Assembly (NCBI RefSeq): GCF_037975245.1
Contig: NC_092576.1
Coordinates: forward strand, 7,270,501 to 7,334,500
DNA: 64,000 bases
Origin: Apostichopus japonicus
Lineage: Eukaryota > Echinodermata > Holothuroidea > Aspidochirotida > Stichopodidae
Reading direction: 5' to 3'
The position numbers were made by a program, and so were the translations under genes. The notes beneath the pieces are model-generated. The model did no database searches and had not been told where the DNA came from. It saw only the letters and a list, made by a program, of their open reading frames with translations. Numbering within the stretch: the first letter of the stretch is position 1; each line of letters starts with the position of its first letter. This document shows, piece after piece, positions 13,101 to 25,132 of the stretch.

Positions 13101-13757
13101 GCACATAACTATTTAGAATGTAAAGGGAAGTCTTCTGTAAAGCCTATATACTGACTTAACAACACAGAAGACTTCCAAACAGAAAAATAAGAGAAAGGAG
13201 GGAGAAAAAAAGATAATAGTATGTACAAGTGTCAGCTACATTTGAACCATAATTAATAAGGAGTAATAATCTATTAATAAGGCAGGGGAGAATCGAGAGT
13301 TAAGCCATTCAAAATAGGCTCTTATCAATCAACCATATCTTTGAGTAGGAAATATATAGATATTAGGATGTGGTTGTCAACTAACTGAATGGCTTACTCA
13401 GCTATAACATGGGTTGATACGTACTGATTATTTATTCTCAGAATGAATGTTATGGAATATGCAGAAAAGAATTAAATACATTTTACCTCCGTTGGCTTCT
13501 TCTAAGTCATATACTCATTATTCATAGACTTTATGTGGTGGTTTCATGTCACATTTGATGATTGCATAAAACAATTATAAATGTAGTGATGATAGAACCC
13601 ACCCCCTCCCCCCCCCGATTTTTTTAAATAGGTCACTTTAGGCTGATGAAATGTCACTTTACTGTCATGTCGATAAAAGATTTAAAAAAAAAACTTATAT
13701 TACAAAAATAAAAATAGAAACGAAGATAAAGATTGATTTCAAACGGACGACAAGATA
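10151..13757. other. Intergenic spacer between gene 1 and gene 3
   Basis: Non-coding DNA shared with 42441-46010 at high similarity. Within the left copy there is also an internal repeat of about 130 bp (11780-11910 against 12143-12285, with the shared run GCAAGACACAAA). Apart from the small ORF remnant at 11032-11292 I see no gene. Confidence 0.6.
11032..11292 (-). CDS. Small unknown ORF remnant, duplicated
   Basis: On the minus strand a reading frame open from 11292 to the stop near 11032 gives a Lys/Glu-rich, coding-looking peptide containing SQRSYRDMLEEKGEHVLYII and MNETRNHMQQIRNRC. I do not recognise a family. The frame is nearly identical in the right duplication copy (43313-43573), but there a Gln codon is TAG at 43394-43396. 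It could be an old exon of a lost gene or chance. No splice sites were confirmed. Confidence 0.25.
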   Translation of the reverse strand, partial: NEKERERETKAESQRSYRDMLEEKGEHVLYIIAMNKPKGEMILRPSEDEAMNETRNHMQQIRNRCKHSTDYIDKCFYLTLINFIGV

Positions 13758-16700
13758 TTATTGATCAGTTTGGTATGACTTTGCATTATTATCTACAGTG
13801 GAAACATCAATATAATCATTGTTGTTACCATCCTCTGAGGCCAAAACGAAATAATTAGGTTCCTCGGGATCTTCTCCATCGTCCGAGCATCCACTTGCCT
13901 ACAATAGAAAGGGATTACAGAAAGGGTAAGCACATTAAAACTCACAACTTTAAGTAACTGACGGTATAGAATAAGAAAGGTGATAACAGAAAGAAAGCTA
14001 TATGTAGTAGCTATTTGTTAAGTGTTTTGTTTGTTTAACTTTACCTGCTTCATATTCTTAAGAAACGTCACGAAAGTGTTTCGAAGTCTCCCGAAAGACG
14101 GCCTCTCTTCAATGGATGAATTTCAAGTGGAGAGCAATACGCCAAATCTGTGTGTGGAAATTAAGTTGATGAATTAATTCCGTAACATAATATACATCCC
14201 CATCAACTGTGGATTGTTACATATGAGGTAATTGTTGTTACCTACTAACAACATTTGAAAGTAACACGTGTTGTACGAAACTGAACTTTAGGCAAACAGG
14301 TAGGATATCGTATATGCACACTGACATATCTGTGTATTTACTGTTTTCTTGTGCGTCTTCTTAAAAATTATCTATGTGCATGTGTATGTATATGTGTAAG
14401 TGTATTTGTATGTGTTTGCATATGGTTATAGGTATGGGTATGTATATGGGTAAGTGTATTTGTATGTGTATGTATATGGTTATGGGTATGGTTATGGGTA
14501 CATAACTTCATATCTCCTCAGTCAAAATTGAAACCGTCTTCAATCCAAAGTCAAACCAATAAAGTGAAAATAAAGGTAAAAACAAAACCAACAACGTAAC
14601 AGTTTGCTCTCGGCCTGCAATTATAATGTCCGACTTTATTCAAGTTCACCTATGATACAAACAGCACCATTACAATTATCAATATCTTGATAAAGCAATA
14701 TAAAAATTCCTTTGTAAATTTCACCATATTTCTTGGTGTACATCCTTTTTCATTAATCCAAACAATTTGTCCTCTGGAATATCATTTTATGTGCTTTTTG
14801 TCTGTCATTAAATAGCGAACCTGCCTTTTGTATGGTGTGATGTTAGTTTGCACGTTAGTTAGAAAACACTTCATAACATTGATACTCACAATCCTCCTGG
14901 ACACCCTAGTGGATGATCAAGGTTGTCTTTGTGACTCAGTTTCTTTTCAATATCTTGACAAGTCAAACCTCCAAAAGGGGTATCACCTTACCATTGAACA
15001 GGAAAAAGAAATATATACAATTCCTGATAGACAGTTACACATAGTTAAAGATGTAGATAAGGCTTAAACTGTAATTCCTTCCAAAAGTGTGTAATCTATC
15101 ATATAATATAGAGGAATTTATGTAAGAAAGTCTACAGCAGGGCTAGCTGGTACAAAACGAAAGTATACTTATTTTCATAAACTATGTATATCAATAAACA
15201 CTCACCTGGTGACGTTATTACACTGACATGCTGTAGAGAGAAACAACAGGGTGGATGATTAATGGAATTAATTTGTACTTTAGCTGGACTAGAATTATGA
15301 CATTTTTCCATGAGATATGTTAACCTTTATGTAATGCATTTATGTGATGTGTTGAAAAATACAATGTTATTCATATAAAATATCAAATGATAGCTTACCG
15401 GTATTTTGTTCCCAAAGTGCGAATATGAAAACTGCTAGAATGAAAATAGCTGCGAGAATGATATATATGTCATTCCTAGAAGAACCTGTCTCTGGTTTGG
15501 TATCTGCATCAAACCGTTAAAAACAGATGACATTTGTAAGGTATCACCAGGTATGTCCAAATGGTATTTCAAAGTTCCGGTTGTTACTATAACATACCGA
15601 TAATTGAGTTGTTGTTTATGAGCTATTGTCACCTAGCATTTCGTAATATTTGCAGCACAATAGTATGTTATTACATGCTTTTCATTTCATTCTATTTATT
15701 GTTTCTTTTCACAACAACGTACAAGTATACACGATAACATACACATATACACGTTAACAGAACATGAAATGAAAAGGAAAGTAGGCTCAAAACACCTGTT
15801 GGTCTTGGGGAGAGCACAGTGCCCGAAAGAAATACATACCTTACAAAACAAACCAAAACAGCTACGTAATTTAACTAGATCACTCTTTTCATCCATTCCC
15901 CGTCCCCACCCCACCCCTTTTCAACCCTACATTCGTCGTAACGTCGTAAAATATTTCTAAAGAATTCACAGAAGGTTATATTCGTTAAATTATTTGACTG
16001 GATTAGTTATTTCAAACTTTGAAAGTGATAATGATTAGTACAAGGTATATAAAAAAAAAATCACCAATTAGCAGATCAGATCAGGAAAGAAAATAATAAT
16101 AATAGTGAATCGATTGTTCCGACATAATATGAATAAGAGTGTTATAGAAAAATACTGAATAACTTCAATGTAGTTCTAATGAGAGAGAATATTAATAAAG
16201 AGAAGGCGGCTGTCAATAGTACACAAAATCCTAAAGTTGGAAGAATGCGACGAAGTATGCTGATGACAATGCAAAGGCAAACACGAAAAGAATATGAACA
16301 GGTAAAGTTAAGAACAATGTGAAGAACAATCCGAAGAAGTAGCCCAAGATAAAGAAAAATGCAACGAAGAATTCGGAGAAGAATGCAAAGGAGGAAAAAA
16401 TACGTAAAACAAAGGAAAAGAATTAGAACAAGAAAAAACTCGGAAAGGTATATGTAAATCTTTCCATTAATGAAATAAGTGGATAGTACATGCAAGATAT
16501 GAGAAAGAAGAAGAAAGTACAAGAAATCAATAAAGTGAAAATTATTAATAATCTCACCAGAGACTTCAAAAGATATTATTTGGTAGTAAAGTTGGTTGTA
16601 AGGACCTTCTAGGACACACGCGACACTCCCTGTTCCTTTAGTAGGCGAGAATATCAATATTGATGAAGATTCCTCAAAGGTTACCATTGGGAAGGTGGTG

Positions 16701-18945
16701 TGTATAACTTTCCAGGTTATATTTATTGGCACGTTTTGTAACAAGAAACTGCACATTACATAGTACGTTCCCTGTTCTCTGATGATGTATATGGACCTGT
16801 TGTCCTCCATCTCATTAATAGATAGTGTAACGTCGACAAAATCTGAATATGTAATAAAATGGAATAAACAAGTTAAGAATAAGGCTTATTATAAGACTTA
16901 TGGGAGACTTGAAAAACAAAACACGACAGTTTCTAACGAGCATTCTACAAAATAAAGGGATGAAAAATTTAGTTACATTTAAGAACTTACCAAATGTTTC
17001 AAAGCTCCGTCGAATAGCTGTTGTCGTACCAAACATTGTGTCAGTTACTTCACATGCGATATATCCTTTTTCCTCTGATGGGGAATATATCGCAGAGAAA
17101 GATTCCCCAGTAAGTGTAGACGAGAAGATATTATTGGTAGTCAGAGTAACGTTTAAGTTCGTGAAATTTAGGTTTGATGTGATATTTGATGTAGATGACA
17201 TATTTCATGAATATCTTACCAAAGGTTTGGAAGCTCCTCCAAATTGTCGCAGTAGTAGCAAATGTTTTATCTGTAACTGTGCATTCGATGAACTCTCTTA
17301 CTTCTTGTGGTGAGTACGTTACTGAGTACACTGCCACAGAAAATCTGGTAGGGGAACCTAGATGAGCGTCTGTGTCAGTAAAATTGCGCTCTGAATGGAA
17401 GTCGGATGTACTATTAACTCTCCATGCAAGGTTATCATGAAAAGGTAGTTTAGTTATGTTAGCGGCGCACGTAACCATGGCCATAGTCTTCCTAGGTATT
17501 TTATCCATAGCGGCGATTCCGTTGACCTCTACTTCGACCGGTTGGAGTACAAGTTCTAAGAATCAAAGAAGACCAATATATATACATAGGCGTACGGGAC
17601 CATTTCAGTTTGGGGGGGGGCAGAACTTTTTGTGCCCGAAAGTTCCCGTGACACTATCTAAGCGGAGCCCCACCATCGGTTGGCGCGTAGCGTTCAAGAA
17701 AATTTTTGGCAAACAATGCCTCTCAGATTGCCAGAAACGGCACTTCTGATGCCTTGCAAGTTGCATCTAAACATTCTTCATTTTATAATCTCACGTTTTA
17801 GAAATTTACACTTCCTCAAAAATTTGGTAAATTAGAAGAAGAAAAAATGGTAACATCACTTTGAAGGTGAAAAATGGGACAGTATATTTTTTAAGCTCCT
17901 ATTTAGTTACCTTATTTATTATTTTAACACAGTACTCAGCTACCACCAGAAAAACATAATGTCGCTGTGTCGGGTGAGACTGCAATTTGTCTCACAAAAA
18001 AGTATAAAATATAACAAAGAATATGATAAACCTGTACTTTGGTACATTAGTTGCTAATGTAGGAATCTTCCGAATAAGATTTGTTTTCCTGTTAATATCT
18101 TAACAAATTTTTTCTATTTGAAATAGCTTTGAGTTTGACCCACAGAAATTCATTAAAAGTCACGGACTTAGTCAGGATTTGCAAAGTTGTATGCACGACT
18201 ATCTGAGCGGAGCGCCCCTTCAGTTGGCGCGGAGCGTACTAGAAATGTTTTGGTTTTAAAAACCCCTCAGATGGCCGGAAACGGCCCTTCCCGAGTGTTC
18301 ATTCTGGTTCCCTGGCCTCTTGCTAACTTGAGGCACCTCAATTTGTATGTGAAAAAAAGGCATATTTTTATATGCACGACTATCTGAGCGGAGCGCCACC
18401 ATCGGTTGGCGCGGAGCGTACTAGAAAATTTTAGGTTTTACAAACCCCTCAGATGGCCGGAAACGGCCCTTCCCGAGTGTTCATTCTGGTTCACTGGCCT
18501 CTTGCTAACTTGAGGCACCACAATTTGTATGTGAAAAAAAGGCATATTTTTATATGCACGACTATCTGAGCGGAGCGCCACCATCAGTTGGCGCGGAGCG
18601 TACTAGAAAATTGTTGGTTTTACAAACCCCTCAGATGGCCGGAAACGGCCTTCCCGAGTGTTCATTCTGGTTCCCTGGCCTCTTGCTAACTTGAGACACC
18701 TCAATTTGTATGTAAAAAAATGGCATATTTTTAACCTGAGGAAAAGTTGGGGGGGGGGGGCACGTGCCCCCGGTTCCGCCGCCCTTGGTCCAGGTATACA
18801 ATTGACTAGTTAGAAAAAAAATTGATCGTGCAAAAAGCGTAGTAGCCCAGATGAACTGCGCTTACGGTGGTGTTACACGGAAATATTCGGGCATCATGAT
18901 GCTAAATAAAGAAAATCATGGAATTCGGGCAAGCTACTGCATATT

Positions 18946-19010
<65 letters not shown>

Positions 19011-20587
19011 TTCCAGAGGACAAGAAATTCGGGCAAAAGTCCTGAAAAATTCGGGCAGCCTAAGAGGAGAAAAAAAAATATGTATATATATAATTTTTTT
19101 TTCTCCTCTTAGGCTGCCCGAATTTTTCAGGACTTTTGCCCGAATTTCTTGTCCTCTGGAAATTGGGGGGGGCAGTCTGCCCCCTGCCCCCCCCCCCCGC
19201 CTCGTACGCCTATGTATATATATGAATAACAGGTTATACGTTTGTCATCATTTGCAGACATGATATGCATCTAATGACTGAGTTTTGACTCAAACGATTA
19301 TACCTCTATTAGACTAGGAGTTGAAATGAAGAGGTGTATTTTCATCGACAGTGTGGGAACGGAGAACAAAGTCGTTACTGTGTTAGAAAAGCTTACCATA
19401 AGTAGAAATTTTCAGTATGAACTTGCCAACGACTTCGGCTCCAAACCATGCGCAACAGACCAGTGTTTCATCCTGTTCTGGTTGATAATATATTGTCGAG
19501 GTTGAATTGAATCTCTCGTCCAAACTTGTGGTGTCGGTATTACCGTTGTCGTTAACAATGCAGTCTTTCTCTGACGTTTGGTCAGAACTCAAAGCTTGGC
19601 GACTCCAGGTTATATTTGCAGCCGGTATTGAGTTGAGCGCACGGCAGGTGATTGTGAAGTTATTTCCCTTAGCAAGCCAAACTAACTCGGTCTTGTATTC
19701 TTTCCCATTAATTGACAAACTCACGTCAGGTGGCACTAGGTTGGAAAAAAATGTATCATATATCTTTAACCGTGTACCAATAAATATACCAATAGACTTT
19801 GCACATTTAATGGATGTAAATTTAGTCTCCGTCATTGTGTACAGTTTGGAGAAAAAGAACATATTTACCGTTATTAATACCTATGTATAATTATTTGACG
19901 ATAAAATACAATGCCGTCTTTCATCAGTAACGTTTGACGTGATATGTGGTTGCATATTTAATAAATTATATTTAAGTAATTCAGCATTAGGACTCGGTTG
20001 GCTAAAGTCTTGTATGGTTTTGTAGTTCTTATTTTATTTCTGCTGAAAGGTAAACAAGTAACTTTTATTCTACCAATTAGATAAAAACCAAACTATGCAT
20101 ATTGATATATTTATGAGCTTGCAGGATTTTACACGAAGAACTGCAATATCTCCATGAAAAAAATGATATCAAAGAGTATGAAACTTTACAAACCTTTAAT
20201 CTGGAGCAAAACCTTTTCCTTCTTCTTCTCGTCAAGCCAACACGTATATATCCCTGCGTGTCCTGTACTAACAGGATTTATGATCAGAGAATTGTTTTCA
20301 TCTACATGTACGCTGTTGTTCATTAGTTTTTGGAATTCTTCTTCTGCATATATTGTATTGTTCAATTCCTGTGCGAATCGTTCTTGGTTATGGAATATCA
20401 AATGACCCTCGTATTTCCATTCTTTTAGAGCCGCTTCATTAGCTGTACAGTTGAATATCACTTTATCGCCTGGTTTGCTGTCAATACTTATATCAATGCT
20501 ATCTCCTGGTGATATTTTGATCATGAAATAAATCGTTATGGAAACAATAAGAATTATTTTATAATGGCGCAACGAATATGCTGCCAT
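13758..20587 (-). CDS. Gene 3: chimeric Ig receptor with kinase domain deleted
   Basis: Exons (minus): 20587-20194 signal peptide and Ig1, 19735-19397 Ig2, 17555-17220 Ig3, 16842-16558 Ig4, 15503-15399 TM, 14986-14890 alpha-G kinase exon, 14147-14045 last kinase exon, 13898-13758 C-tail. Splicing the TM exon (phase 1) straight to the alpha-G exon stays in frame (..[14 protein letters not shown]..). All kinase sequence from the N-lobe to the APE motif is absent. In the last kinase exon the Trp codon conserved in gene 4 (LLSTW) is TGA at 14123-14125, so the open frame is 526 residues with a cytoplasmic stub of about 40. Downstream codons, including the C-tail with YFVL and DYIDV, would not be translated. 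The result would be a membrane Ig receptor without a kinase, possibly a decoy, or an expressed pseudogene. Confidence 0.7.
14123..14125 (-). other. Premature TGA in gene 3 at a conserved kinase Trp
   Basis: The minus strand reads CTCTCCACTTGAAATTC here. Gene 4 has TGG at the same place (CTCTCCACTTGGAATTC). The Trp belongs to the C-W-...-P-..-RP.F block of tyrosine kinases. A single G to A change makes the stop. Confidence 0.85.
14370..14500. repeat. Imperfect TATG/TGTG microsatellite
   Basis: GTATGTATATGTGTAAGTG-type repeats in the gene 3 intron between the alpha-G and last kinase exons. The equivalent gene 4 intron (46615-46700) has a shorter version. Confidence 0.75.
16991..17201 (-). pseudogene. 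Half Ig exon relic inside gene 3 intron
   Basis: This open segment resembles the C-terminal half of the adjacent Ig3 exon (IACEVTDTMFGTTTAIRRSF against IECTVTDKTFATTATIWRSF) and keeps a good GTAAG donor at its end. It lacks the first Ig Cys half and any acceptor, and it begins only about 20 bp after the Ig3 donor, too short for an intron. It is best read as a tandem Ig exon copy that lost its 5' half and is now intronic. Confidence 0.7.
17655..18732 (+). repeat. About 180-bp tandem repeat, three units plus a distant fragment
   Basis: Units starting near 18190, 18372 and 18555 each carry CTATCTGAGCGGAGCGCC, a GGTTGGCGCGGAGCG-like block and CAGATGGCCGGAAACGGCC. A degenerate first unit lies at 17655-17760. 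They lie inside the hAT-like element. Confidence 0.85.
19011..19162. repeat. Near-perfect 152-bp palindrome
   Basis: Arms of about 68 bp starting with TTCCAGAGGACAAGAAATTC are exact inverted copies around a short TATATATA core. A TA run precedes the left arm (18950-19010). The sequence matches the GGGCA/CCCGAATTT style of the hAT-like element ends, so it may be an inverted duplication of an element end. Confidence 0.9.
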
Positions 20588-21865
20588 TCTTTCTTGATTT
20601 ATCCTAGACAGAAAAAACAAGTGAACTGTCATGAGAGAATATGAAGATTGACATTTTTTTTCGAACGTCATTTGATATAGTTGTCTTGTGGGTTCATTGC
20701 CATTAACGGTGTTTTGTTTAGATCATCAGTGTAAATATTTATAATTAACTGCTACATAAGAACCTTAGCGTTGTAAAATTAGCTTTCATGTCACATGAAA
20801 TGTAACGATGAAGAGCAAATGGATCGTGACTATCGATTGAGACTTTCAATTTCGATTTCGACTGTTAAACAATTATTAATAAACATTCAGGGAGGACATG
20901 ACTAAATTTTCTTCTGTTTCCCCCCCCCTCCTTCTCCCCTTGTCCCTCCCATCACTCCTCTTCTCATAGCTCTCTTCCAGCCGTTTTTTCTCCACACCTT
21001 TCTGTCTTTGTCCTCCTCCAGTTTATTCCCCACCCCTTCCCTTAATCCTCTCTTTGTCCCTCCACTGTTTATCTCCTACCTCTCCTCTTCCCCTGTTGGT
21101 TTCTTTCTTTTTTCTCCCCATCCATTGTCTACTAATTCCCTTACATCTATCTCTTTGTGTTCACCATGCTCATTAACCCGTCTGTATTCTGTGCGTGATA
21201 TTTTGATCATGAAATAAATCGTTATGGAAACAATAAGAATTATTTTATAATGGCGCAACGAATATGCTGCCATTCTTCTCGATATCTCGATTTATATCTT
21301 AGACAGAAAAACAAGTGAACTGTCATGAGAGAATATGAAGATTGGCATTTTTTTCAAACGTCATTTGATATAGTTGTCTTGGGGGTTAAGTGTCATTAAC
21401 GGTGTTTTGTTTAGATCATTAGTGTAAATATTTATAATTAACTGCCATATAAAAACCTCAGCGATGTAAATTTAGCTTTCATGTCACAAAGGGATTGTCA
21501 CTATCGATTGAGACTTTCAATTTCGATACTTTTAACAATTATTAATAAACATTCAGGAAGGACATGACTAACTTTTCTTCTGTTTTCCCCTCCTTCTCCC
21601 CTTGTCCCCACCCCCCTTCACTCCTCTTCTCAAAGCCCTCTTCCACCCTTTTTTCTCCTCACCTTTCTGTCTTTGTCCTCCTCCAGTTTATTCCCTACCC
21701 CCTTTCTTTAATCCTCTCTTTGACCCTTCACTGTTGATCTCCTACCTCTCCTCCTCCCCTGTTGGTTTCTCTTTTTTTTTCTACCCATCCCTTGTCTGCT
21801 AATTCCCTTACATCTATCTCTTTGTGTTCACCATGCTCATTAACCCGTCTGTATTCTGTGCGTGT
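20513..21865. repeat. Tandem duplication of gene 3 5' end and upstream DNA
   Basis: About 680 bp is present twice, near 20513-21192 and 21193-21865. The unit holds the first 26 codons of gene 3 (from MAAYSLRHYKIILIV), the upstream flank, and a C/T-rich tract (20915-21140 and 21580-21785). The distal start copy at 21271-21194 runs from its ATG into repeat sequence, so it is not a working first exon on its own. It does duplicate the likely promoter. Confidence 0.8.
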
Positions 21866-21897
21866 TTTTGTCCATCTGTTACTGTCACTTGTCATTT

Positions 21898-21942
21898 AGC
21901 CTTTGCAGAAGATCCTGCTAGGATCGAAACGTCAAGCCAACT
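21898..21942 (+). repeat. Hammerhead-like motif, degenerate copy
   Basis: A GATCCT...AGGATC stem followed by GAAACGTC is intact. The first core strand reads TTGCAGA instead of CTGAAGA. It is part of the dispersed repeat also seen at 6085-6295 and 50590-50735. Confidence 0.6.
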
Positions 21943-22208
21943 TACTTTTACACAATAATAAATGATATTCGAAAACGAAAGTTTCATCAGAATTTCTTTA
22001 AACATTTTTACATCATTTCCATTTGACATAGTTATGACACTTATATCGCTAGTTGCACACATTATTATATTGGTGGTGTTATCCTGTACTAGTATGTAAG
22101 ATACTGTATTTGACATACGTAAGCTCTTTTGAGTCCCTTAGAGTTACCCTGCTGCAGGTTCTCAAGTTATTATTCAGGTTCTCAAGAAATTATTTTTGAA
22201 GTAATCAC

Positions 22209-22700
22209 CCAATGTACATGGCTCACTCAGTTTGTACATAATAATAAGAGACAACCGTTAATCAGTATCAAATAGAGTGTTTCTAAAACCGAAACACATG
22301 TTAGTATATGCCACTCTGTACCCAATGTACATGGCTTGATCATGTTTGTATACTGTGTATAAGAGACAACCGTTAATCAGTATAAACTGAAGTGTGTTAT
22401 AACACCTTAACGGATGTTATACCTGTCAGCAGATGCTACCTTGCCCAATGTACATGGCTTGCGCAGTTTGTACATAATAATAATAAGAGACAATCGTTAA
22501 TCAGTATAAACTAAAGTGTGTTTTAAAACCGTTACACATGTGAGACCTGTAAGAATATGCTACTCTGTACCCAATGTACATGGCTTGACCAGTTTGTATA
22601 CTGTGAATAAGAGACCAACCGTTAATCAGTATAAACTAAAGTGTGTTTTGAAACCGTAACACAAGTTAGACCTGTCAGCAGTTACACATGTTAAGATATT
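22209..22700. repeat. About 120-bp tandem repeat, four units
   Basis: Units start at about 22209, 22321, 22444 and 22570 with CCCAATGTACATGGCT and each contain AACCGTTAATCAGTAT (or a one-base variant) and an AAAGTGTGTT-like block. Confidence 0.9.
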
Positions 22701-24491
22701 ATAACACACATAAGTTTTAACTCAACGCGTAATCACCGTTACCAGGTTTTCGTTAATAAAGCCATGAGAATCGGATGACGTGGTCTAAATCTACATCTTC
22801 CTGCAAACCAATCATATTTGATTCCTAGACTCTCTACACGCATGTAGGCGGAGCTTACATGAGGACCTCCCATGAGTGATGTAAAAATGCGTAGTAATAG
22901 ATTTTGGAGTGATCTTGATCCAACCAATTACAACACTTCGAAATTTCCATCCCCGGAGACTTATAAATTCTGTATTATTTAATCGTAAGGTCTCATAATG
23001 ATTTATCGTAAGTAGGAGTCTTCTATATTCTAACCTTGTTGAACGTTTTCAGTTTACAGTTTAATTTTAAGTTAAGTTGATAGAAGTAAAGGAGATTATA
23101 CGCCTACGGAAATTATCAGGCACGTTTCCATCGTTTAAGTAAGGTCGCGATTCTGTAATAATGAAAGGGCCTAACTTTTAATCAGATTGTACAACACTTT
23201 TATATTTTGAGGTAATTGTATTGATAAATGACAATTTCATTCATTCTGATATAGTAAATAGTTGCAGTCATAACGTTTAAACAGTGCAGTATTAGATAGA
23301 CGGGTTGGGGATTCTCGAAATAGCCAGTTTGTAACTGAAAAGGTGTGTGCGGGTGTTTCGGGCGGGTGGAGGGGTGAGAGGGTGGGGCATATTCCAAATA
23401 CCCAGATTTATGTAGGTTGGGACTGAAGTTTAACGGAAAGGTGTGAAACGAACGAATGGGTTTTATACAGGAGGGTTGTTGCCCTTGGGTCGTTAAATGT
23501 GATTCCCAAAGAGGGAGGGGGCGGGGGTTAGGAGTCCGCACTCCCCCCAAAATGACAATTTTATTTTAATAATCAGCCAAGGGACGATGGACGTTGGGGG
23601 ATACCACACCACTTTGCGCACGCCATTGAATTGTCGTTTAGTAGGATCTTACTTGCACCGAATAATTGCGTTTTTAATTCGTGCGTAATATAAGACTACT
23701 TTTACAGTATTGTATGTTGTATACTAAACGATGGAATCGTGCTATGGATATCCTCTTCATTGCCTTCGGTTTGATGAGAATATCTTCTGAAATTACGGGA
23801 AGAGCTTTACAGTATCATATCGTTTGTGCTAAAAATAACATTGTAGACCTAATTAATTTAGTGGTCGAATTTTTAATTAGTGGAGTTCTATATGCAGGCG
23901 AATAAACAACGTGACTACCCATAAAGAAAACAGACAAATACAATTAGTATAAATACGGCATTATAGCTGTTTCGGCTTATTTGAAAAATTATTTGAGATA
24001 ATATTTCTCGATCTACTTTAAAATGACATCCTCAATGACAGCGTACAACACCTCATTAAAGTACTTACAAACAAACACATTAAATCTAACCTGAAACGAA
24101 AGAACTCGAGAAGTACTCATTAAAAACGATAACAGTTTTCAATCATTGATACAGTTCATTCAATATCTAACATTTACTCTTACAAAATCAAACTATCTTC
24201 TATCAAAATGAAACAATTTGAAGAGGCATCTGCAATGTCAGCTTTGAGTATATATACAATTTTTCCTTATTACACTTCAAAATTAATAAAGAACAACTTC
24301 TATCTATTCATCTAAATATTAAAATAACACGAAGAGATACCTAGGAGATCTCAACCGGCCTGCTATTAGTTAATTAAATTCCATGTCATTACAGAGGAGA
24401 GAGATAGAGCGAAATACATAACACTTGAAAGTACTCAAGTTAATTTCATATTAATTAACATAATATTAATTGGCCATTCATACTTGCTGAG
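22701..24491. other. Intergenic, no gene seen
   Basis: Short ORFs on both strands lack domain signals, splice sites or repeat support. A G-rich stretch lies at 23330-23540. I see no feature I can defend. Confidence 0.5.
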
Positions 24492-24806
24492 TACACTCTA
24501 AAAACAAAAGAGTGAACTTTTCACTCTTTTCACGGAGTGAAAAAAATTTAACTCCAAAGGAGCGGAAATTCACTCCATTAGACAACAGAAATCTTCGTAT
24601 TTCAAAGCTAAAGTACTTAATATTCACTCTTTACAAAGGAGTGAAGAAATGAGCCAATCAAATGCTAAGAACGCTCACTCTTACTTTGGAGTGAAGGATC
24701 AACCAATCAGTCAGTACGCGTTTCTTCGAATACAGAAATATTTGTAGTTACGCCATGTTTTTACTCGTTTGCCTTCGCTCGTTCTTGTCGTTTTACATCT
24801 TAAAAC

Positions 24807-24870
24807 ATGTCAGTTTCGCAGTGGCTTGAAGAAAGCGGATTTGGACGTGATGGTATTCAGTTGTTTGGAG
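24807..24870 (+). CDS. Possible SAM-like first exon inside the 8-kb element
   Basis: An ATG opens a short frame reading MSVSQWLEESGFGRD and ending before GTAAGG, a good donor. The W-L-E-E-S-G-F spacing resembles the first helix of a SAM domain. No following exon was found, so this may be a stub of a captured or ancestral element gene. Confidence 0.25.
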
Positions 24871-25061
24871 GTAAGGTTAACAAGCAAATGTTGAAAGAAC
24901 GTGAAATTATATAGAATTTAGAAGGTTGCCATGGCCGCAGGTCGTCGTTGCCTACAGTCGATTGGCTAGGCTCTTAAACGTTACGCTTAACAGTGTAGCG
25001 GAAACATTTAACATTAGGCTTGGTACCATACACATTAACACATTGGCTAGTTGTTTGGAGG

Positions 25062-25132
25062 CACAGGCACTCGTAACGTTATGTAGGTGTCTAGTATATA
25101 AACACGCCTACATAACGTTACGAGTGCCTGTG
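25062..25132. repeat. Perfect 26-bp inverted repeat hairpin
   Basis: CACAGGCACTCGTAACGTTA begins the left arm (25062-25087). The exact reverse complement is at 25107-25132, with a 19-bp spacer. Confidence 0.9.

Larger units (their letters stand above)
485..15130. repeat. Segmental duplication, left copy
   Basis: Matches 34757-47330 in the same orientation across gene 1, the spacer with satellite, and the 3' exons of gene 3. The right edge is sharp: both copies share GAGGAATTTATGTAAGAAAGT and then diverge (15130 and 47330). Left-copy insertions: the MITE 3745-4076, the LINE 4583-5057 and about 190 bp near 4270-4460. Confidence 0.9.
17585..19214. mobile_element. hAT-like non-autonomous element in gene 3 intron
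   Basis: The terminal inverted repeats are CATAGGCGTACG on the left and CGTACGCCTATG on the right, with G-runs just inside. TATATATA lies on both flanks and could be an 8-bp target duplication, though the sequence there is low complexity. A short relative with the same TIR start is at 42100-42302. No transposase frame is visible. Inside are a 180-bp tandem repeat and a long palindrome. The 8-bp duplication and CA-starting TIR suggest hAT; the assignment is an inference. Confidence 0.7.

Noticed and set aside
15208-15232. 25-nt mini-exon with good AG and GT borders in gene 3
   Set aside because: Including it shifts the phase and creates an immediate stop in the alpha-G exon; direct TM to alpha-G splicing keeps the frame.
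22739-22927. 62-residue minus-strand ORF
   Set aside because: No domain, no exon borders and no second copy; not supported as a gene.
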